This document shows, one piece after another, positions 16,820 through 18,562 of a stretch of DNA of 18,562 bases (position 1 is its first letter; each line of letters begins with the position of its first letter). The DNA comes from Baffinella frigidus (lineage: Eukaryota; Cryptophyceae; Cryptomonadales; Baffinellaceae): positions 420,670-439,231 of the forward strand of contig MU646431.1 in assembly GCA_026770585.1 (NCBI GenBank), read 5' to 3'. Under the pieces are notes generated by a model. It had not been told where the DNA came from and did not search any database. It saw only the letters and a list, made by a program, of their open reading frames with translations. Made by a program: the position numbers and the translations under genes.

Positions 16820-17607
16820 AGGCCCCCCCCTTCCCCGCCTCTCTCCTCCTCTCGTTCCACTTAGCAGCCACCGGGGGCTTCACGGATACAGTCCATCTAA
16901 AAGATTTGTACTAAAATCTGATCCACTGCCCTAGAACCTTGCCGGAGTTTCACCTTGAATTCAAGGTGAAAAGGTCCTCGGTCGCTGCTAAGTGGATGTT
17001 CATAGGCTTACGTCCCGAAAACCGGGTAGTTGAGCCTACGGTATTGCCTACAGTAGGCCGTGGGGCCCTAGGCGGGGTCCCGTGAAACATAGGTCCTAGG
17101 AGCCCTACGGCTTACGTGTAACCTAAGGAGGTTTTGGTCGGTCTGGCACTGTTGATACATTTAGCAAGAGGATCCGGAGTTGCTACCCGACTGGGCAGTC
17201 CTTTACCCGATTGTCATGAGTTGACTTACCGCAGGCAATACCGTAGGCCTAACTACCCGGTTTTCAGGACGTTCTCCTATTAATGTGTGCATCCCACCGA
17301 AGGGGTTCGGGTTTGGTACCAGCCTGTGGGTCGGGGGTACAGGGGTACCTCGCTCATAAGAAACCGCCTCCTCCTAGGACCCTACAGTAGGACCATGCCT
17401 AGGGCCCTGCGGTGGTCCTAGGGGGGGGTGCGGTTTCTTATGAGCGAGGTACCCCTGTACCAGCCTGTGGGGCGGGGGTCGGACACGCCACTCGACCGAA
17501 CCGTCAACTTTTGCCGTGTGGCGTTGCCATTTGACGTGCCCGATCGCGCTTTACAGGTGGTGACCGATACCATGATCGACCGCGGCTCTCGCTCTGGCGA
17601 CAAGTAA
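11705..17607 (+). CDS. TIM13: Small Tim chaperone, Tim13-like (4 exons, 82 residues)
   Basis: Small Tim proteins are soluble chaperones of the mitochondrial intermembrane space; Tim13 pairs with Tim8 in a hexamer that escorts hydrophobic precursors to the inner-membrane import machinery. Joining 11705-11752, 13356-13452, 15218-15270 and 17557-17607 gives 82 codons with intron phases 0, 1 and 0. The defining twin CX3C motif is complete: C34-FIK-C38 and C53-LAK-C57, separated by 14 residues, the spacing I recall for Tim13, with Pro at the fourth spacer position and LDKAEQ followed by CVDRFVD, as in Tim13 (LDNSEQ, CMDRYMD). The N-terminal helix (LIAQVKSEMETQLMQDIYN) also fits the fold. The four cysteines would be oxidised by the Mia40 route. 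Length matches the family. The start is the only in-frame ATG before the domain. About 95 percent of the gene is intron. Assignment to Tim13 rather than another small Tim is likely but not certain. Confidence 0.85.
12172..12339. mobile_element. MITE, GGTACCACCAACCCTCAC family, copy 1 (168 bp)
   Basis: Ends of about 55 bp: GGTACCACCAACCCTCACAG, AAGGACCAAATCGACGG on the left and their inverse on the right. A central CTCCACCAC/GTGGTGGAG stem makes most of the element self-complementary. Confidence 0.85.
12412..12542. mobile_element. 131-bp near-perfect hairpin element
   Basis: Symmetric about 12477 with arms of about 64 bp (GGTAGGCAATACCGTAGGGG, GTACCGGAAAGTCGGCCCGA) and only a few mismatches. 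The AATACCGTAGG text recurs in the hairpins at 14889 and 17010, and the flanking motifs in the one at 410. Confidence 0.9.
12562..12714. mobile_element. MITE-like element (153 bp), ~36-bp inverted ends
   Basis: Left GCGATCTCATCTCGGACCAT, right the inverse of GCGATCTAGTTTCGGACCAA. The ends resemble those of 600-750 (ATCATCTCGGAAAATAACTG), suggesting one superfamily. Its left end follows the 12412 hairpin by about 20 bp. Confidence 0.75.
12812..12866. repeat. 31-bp tandem repeat TGTTGTCCACTTAGTGRTCA
   Basis: Two units at 12812 and 12843. CCACTTAG also occurs at the ends of the element at 16857-16995. Confidence 0.75.
12928..13050. repeat. CCCTAAA array (with CCATACA variant)
   Basis: CCCTAACCCC, CCATACACCATACA and CCCTAAACCC units upstream of the first exon 2 echo. 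Confidence 0.85.
13053..13095 (+). repeat. TIM13 exon 2 echo 1 (acceptor half)
   Basis: GCAGGACAAGTACAACTCAA then TCACCTCCAAGTGCTTC copies the first half of exon 2 and stops after the first cysteine codon, passing into GAGTGTAACGG. Confidence 0.85.
13216..13275 (+). repeat. TIM13 exon 2 echo 2 (acceptor half)
   Basis: CGCAG|GAAATGGAGCCGCAG then CTGATGCAGGACATGTAC and TCCAAGTGCTTC: the acceptor and codons 17-35 with a few substitutions, truncated at the same point as echo 1. Its acceptor lies 140 bp upstream of the true one. GTAACGGTT repeats (13274-13343) fill the interval. Confidence 0.9.
13356..13452 (+). CDS. TIM13: TIM13 exon 2: first CX3C motif
   Basis: Acceptor TCTCGCAG at 13348-13355 and donor AAAG|GTCCGA at 13453, phase 1 end. 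The 32 full codons read EMETQLMQDIYNSITSK then CFIKCVSRPADKLDK. It is the only one of five related copies that carries both halves. Confidence 0.88.
13480..13745. repeat. GACTGGCTTCTAAGCCAGTC palindromic repeats in tandem units
   Basis: Hairpins such as GACTGGCTTCTAATCCAGTC and shortened GTGGCTTCTAAGACAGTC follow each 3' half copy of exon 2, so intron segment and exon half were duplicated together in units of 168 and 185 bp. Confidence 0.85.
13579..13620 (+). repeat. TIM13 exon 2 echo 3 (donor half)
   Basis: TTCACCAAGTGCGTCTCGCG then CCCGGCCGACAAGCTC and GACAAAG|GTCCG: second half of exon 2 with its donor, 168 bp after the true exon. Confidence 0.92.
13764..13807 (+). repeat. TIM13 exon 2 echo 4 (donor half)
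   Basis: As echo 3, 185 bp further on (TTCACCAAGTGCGTCTCCCG), followed by GTCCCCCC and the CCCTAAA array. Confidence 0.92.
13810..14262. repeat. Long CCCTAAA array (~450 bp)
   Basis: Near-perfect CCCTAAA units with CTCCAAACC, CCCTAGACC and CCCTACACACC variants; the longest array in TIM13. Confidence 0.95.
14304..14473. mobile_element. MITE, CCACCAACCCTCACAG family, copy 2 (170 bp)
   Basis: Left CCACCAACCCTCACAGAAAG, right the inverse of CCACCGACCCTCACGGAAGG, matching 12172-12339 at both ends with a different, non-palindromic interior. Confidence 0.82.
14662..14707 (+). repeat. TIM13 exon 3 echo 1 (acceptor side)
   Basis: CCCCGCAG|CGGAGCAAGTGTGCCTGGCC then AAGTGCGTCGACGGGTTCGT: acceptor and most of exon 3, with CX3C intact, but diverging into GGTTGGAGGGAGAG before the usual donor. 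A GT at 14708-14709 region could act only with altered sequence (EG), so I treat it as a copy. Confidence 0.75.
14709..14842 (-). repeat. Inverted copy of exon 3 end plus pyrimidine tract
   Basis: GACCTGGCGCGAGTC at about 14828 is the exact reverse complement of GACTCGCGCCAGGTC, the end of exon 3 with its donor. The GA-rich tract before it is the complement of the CT tract that follows exon 3 at 15282. The segment therefore looks like an inversion of 'exon end + donor + CT repeat'. Confidence 0.75.
14862..15092 (+). repeat. TIM13 exon 3 echo 2 split by a hairpin element
   Basis: CCCCGCAG|CGGAGCAAGT (to about 14880) resumes after the insertion at about 15045 with GTGTGCATGGCGAAGCGCGT and CGACAGGTTCGTGGACTC. 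The second cysteine of CX3C is changed to Arg (AAGCGCGTC), so the copy is non-functional even without the insertion. Confidence 0.85.
14889..15038. mobile_element. 150-bp hairpin element inserted in the exon 3 echo
   Basis: Arms of about 65 bp (TAACGGCCTGAAAATGGGGT, GCCTACCGTAGG-type interior) fold back almost perfectly. Related to 12412-12542 and 17010-17272 through AATACCGTAGGC and CTACCC(C)GTTTTCAGG-like text. Exact ends and target duplication are not clear. Confidence 0.85.
15218..15270 (+). CDS. TIM13: TIM13 exon 3: second CX3C motif
   Basis: Acceptor AACTGCAG at 15210-15217 and donor CAG|GTCCGT at 15271; entry phase 1, exit phase 0. The split Ala codon plus EQVCLAKCVDRFVDSRQ. It is the only one of the copies with intact acceptor, both cysteines and donor. 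Confidence 0.85.
15282..15484. repeat. (CT)n-(AT)n-(TGTC)n compound microsatellite
   Basis: CT tract, about 95 bp of pure AT, then TCTGTCTG and CT tracts, bounded by exon 3 and its donor-side copy. Open frames of YIYIYI or SLSLSL type here are artefacts. Confidence 0.97.
15489..15531 (+). repeat. TIM13 exon 3 echo 3 (donor side)
   Basis: GTGCCTGGCGAAGTGCGTCG then ACAGGTTCGTCGACTCGCGC CAG|GTCC: all but the first dozen bases of exon 3, with donor but no acceptor. Confidence 0.92.
15538..16042. repeat. CCCGAAA array (~500 bp) with higher-order unit
   Basis: Begins CCATAAACCATACACC, then a repeated block ACCTGACCCTAAACCCGAAA recurring roughly every 40-60 bp: a second-order tandem structure built on a CCCGAAA variant. 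Confidence 0.9.
16072..16283. mobile_element. MITE, CCACTCGAG family, copy 3 (212 bp)
   Basis: Left CCACTGGAGGCTAGAAACGG, right the inverse of CCACTCGAGGCTAGAAATGG. The interior shares CCAGTCACGGGC and CAAACGCCCC with 7686-7898 and has a perfect TTGCGGGCGGAATTCCGCCCGCAA-type palindrome at its centre. Confidence 0.88.
16337..16378. repeat. AAGTTGACGGGTTTGTACCG motif copy
   Basis: Inverse orientation relative to the 35-bp units at 1126-1220; also at about 3737 (AAGTTGACGGATTTGTACCG). Confidence 0.7.
16418..16577. mobile_element. Palindromic-ended element, copy 4, with internal duplication
   Basis: Left CAGGGGTACCTCGCTCATAA, right TTATGAGCGAGGTACCCCTG. The segment GTAGGGTCSTAGGGGG to GGCGGTTTCTTAT occurs twice (about 16488 and 16529), so the right half has been tandemly duplicated. 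Confidence 0.8.
16594..16740. repeat. AGACCTTTNTTGATACAAAC / CTCCACAGAAGGC repeats
   Basis: The pair of motifs recurs at about 16603, 16660 and 16722, with GCCTTCTGTGGAGAG inverted against CTCTCCACAGAAGGC. The first motif is shared with the 3' end of the minus-strand gene at 10397-10420. Confidence 0.75.
16760..16817. repeat. CT microsatellite
   Basis: (CT)n with a CACACACA interruption. Confidence 0.95.
16857..16995. mobile_element. Short element with CCACTTAGCAGC inverted ends
   Basis: TCCACTTAGCAGC at 16857 and GCTGCTAAGTGGA ending 16995 are exact inverses. Inside lies a 24-bp perfect palindrome centred on GAATTC (TTTCACCTTGAATTCAAGG...). The same CCACTTAGCAGC stands at 16750 before the CT tract. 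Confidence 0.65.
17010..17272. mobile_element. Hairpin element with unpaired interior (263 bp)
   Basis: Ends ACGTCCCGAAAACCGGGTAG and CTACCCGGTTTTCAGGACGT pair over about 47 bp; the middle is a mixed loop that contains CCTAGG-rich text. The right flank CCTATTAATGTGTGCAT parallels that of 14889-15038 (CCTATTAAGGTGTGCAT). Confidence 0.75.
17317..17481. mobile_element. Palindromic-ended element, copy 5, with 24-bp flanking direct repeats
   Basis: The element (17338-17460) has ends CAGGGGTACCTCGCTCATAA and its inverse, with an AGGACCCTACAGTAGG core. GTACCAGCCTGTGGGTCGGG (17317) on the left is repeated as GTACCAGCCTGTGGGGCGGG (17457) on the right. Confidence 0.85.
17557..17607 (+). CDS. TIM13: TIM13 exon 4 and stop
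   Basis: Acceptor CTTTACAG at 17549-17556. Reads VVTDTMIDRGSRSGDK, then TAA at 17605-17607. It forms the end of the second helix and a short polar tail. No echoes of this exon or of exon 1 were found. Confidence 0.8.
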   Translation: MVTDTMIDRGSRSGDK

Positions 17608-17628
17608 GGCCCTCCAGTCAAGGGGCTT

Positions 17629-17756
17629 ACAGGGGTACCTCGCTCATAAGAAACCGCCCCCCGCCCTAGGACCACCCTAGGGCCCTAGGCCTAGGCCTAC
17701 TGTTGGGTCCTAGGGGGGCGCGGTTTCTTATGAGCGAGGTACCCATGTACCCCAAT
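17629..17756. mobile_element. Palindromic-ended element, copy 6
   Basis: Left CAGGGGTACCTCGCTCATAA, right TTATGAGCGAGGTACCCATG. Lies within the probable TIM13 3' UTR. Confidence 0.85.
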
Positions 17757-17904
17757 TACAGTCGGCCTAATGACCCGAGGCGGGCTCGTCATCGACTAGG
17801 TCCTCGAGAGGGCGTTGCGCGGACCGCCTCGGGACATTAGGTCGACTGTAATTGGGGTACGGGTCATTAGGTCGACTGTAATTGGGGTACATGGGTACCT
17901 CGCT
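17734..17904. repeat. Large inverted repeat with tandem-duplicated right arm
   Basis: GCGAGGTACCCATGTACCCC, AATTACAGTCGGCCTAATGA on the left pairs with the right side, where CATTAGGTCGACTGTAATTG is present twice with a 30-bp period (17835, 17865). The left arm overlaps the end of copy 6. Confidence 0.8.
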
Positions 17905-18129
17905 GGCCCATCCCACGACGCGTGGGACGGGCCCACGTCGGGAGGAGTTGGCAGGCCGTTCCTGATACTGAGTGTGACCCGGGTCCGTACTCACACTCAG
18001 GCGGTGCTGAGAAGCTGTGGGAGGCATTGCTGCGGGGGTGCGAGCGGAGTGAAAATGTCCCTACAGGAGGATTGGTGTGCCTGGCACTGAAGGAAATCCA
18101 CTCCACCAAACCTATCCCTAGGGTTTGGT

Positions 18130-18207
18130 GGGCCTGCTGGCCCTCGGCATAGGCCTGATGTAGGGTGCTAGGAGGAGGCGCTTTCTTGTGAGCGGTGCAC
18201 CCCTGTC
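18130..18207. mobile_element. Decayed right half of a palindromic-ended element
   Basis: GGCATAGGCCTGATGTAGGG, GGAGGCGCTTTCTTGTGAGC, GGTGCACCCCTGT follow the family's right half with several changes. Confidence 0.6.
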
Positions 18208-18327
18208 TACTTTGCGGCAGGGACTACGTGTGCCGAGACCACGGAAACACAAGCTTCTTTTCACTCCCCAAGAATCTGCTCGTCCATTCTCGGCACCCCA
18301 GTCGTTACACTCACGGCACCTCAACGC

Positions 18328-18436
18328 GCTATCCCTTAAGTGGCGAGTAGGCGCATACGCCCTACCGTAGGGCCCTAGGACCTGCCTAGGACCTCTTGGT
18401 GGTCAGTTGTGACCGCCTCGCCACTTCAGGGATAGC
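18328..18436. mobile_element. Short MITE (109 bp) with 20-bp inverted ends
   Basis: GCTATCCCTTAAGTGGCGAG and the inverse of GCTATCCCTGAAGTGGCGAG. The interior contains the CCTACCGTAGGGCCCTAGGA type core seen in the other families. Confidence 0.8.
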
Positions 18437-18562
18437 CCACTGTGGGTACAGTCCACCTACCCTAACACAGGCTACCGTAACACATACTTACCCTCCACAC
18501 ATACGCCTTCGGCCGGCCCCCGATTTCCCCCTGCAAGGAAGTATGCCTGAAGGGTGGACACC

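Larger units (their letters stand above)
17608..18562. other. Region downstream of TIM13, repeats only
   Basis: The TIM13 3' UTR must begin here, but an inverted-repeat element starts 21 bp after the stop. Apart from elements and short palindromes (for example CTGAGTGTGA/TCACACTCAG at about 17964-17999) I see no supportable gene to the window end. Confidence 0.55.

Noticed and set aside
17285-17310. A further TIM13 exon 3 copy starting GTGTGCAT
   Set aside because: Only eight bases match clearly and they may belong to the end of the adjacent hairpin element.
18421-18562. A terminal element starting GTCCACCTACCCT and ending AGGGTGGAC
   Set aside because: The possible inverted ends match over only about 10 bp with gaps, and the right edge is at the window end.

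Overview
This looks like nuclear DNA of a repeat-rich unicellular eukaryote. The evidence is spliced genes with short exons and long introns, arrays of the (CCCTAAA)n/(TTTAGGG)n type inside introns, many short terminal-inverted-repeat elements, and no operon-like gene packing. Telomere-like repeats of this type are common in plants and many algae, so an algal source is plausible. The sequence does not fix the lineage.

I can support three genes. (1) Positions 17-8533, plus strand: the 3' part of a gene of unknown function, cut by the left window edge. Ten exons, all joined in phase 0, give 238 codons. They predict four membrane segments in two hairpins, then a polar/helical and acidic C-terminal tail. 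(2) Positions 10471 to about 11559, minus strand: the terminal exon of a disordered Ser/Pro/Arg-rich protein with an in-frame 174-bp (58-residue) tandem duplication and an AATAAA signal downstream. (3) Positions 11705-17607, plus strand: a complete four-exon gene for an 82-residue small Tim chaperone of the mitochondrial intermembrane space. Its twin CX3C motif and 14-residue spacing are best matched by Tim13. Genes 2 and 3 are arranged head to head.

Over 90 percent of both plus-strand genes is intron. The introns hold four kinds of sequence: telomere-like arrays, each with its own dominant variant; several families of short inverted-repeat (MITE-like) elements and long hairpins; microsatellites; and truncated copies of the neighbouring exons.

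The last class is the most striking feature. Most exons are flanked by partial copies of themselves ('exon echoes'). Most upstream echoes keep the acceptor side and most downstream echoes keep the donor side. This is what repeated tandem duplications with one breakpoint inside the exon and one in the adjoining intron would leave, because such events always preserve one intact, spliceable exon. Introns here therefore seem to grow by exon-anchored duplication, then by repeat expansion and element insertion. Two echoes carry an inserted element. One of them, a 141-bp element at 1996-2136, has a clean 4-bp target duplication (GATT).

The intergenic stretches (8534-10470 and 17608-18562) are dominated by a ~120-bp palindromic-ended element whose ends contain GGTACCTCGCTCATAAG. 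Head-to-tail neighbours form near-perfect 50-bp palindromes. I see no rRNA, tRNA, CRISPR array or viral gene.
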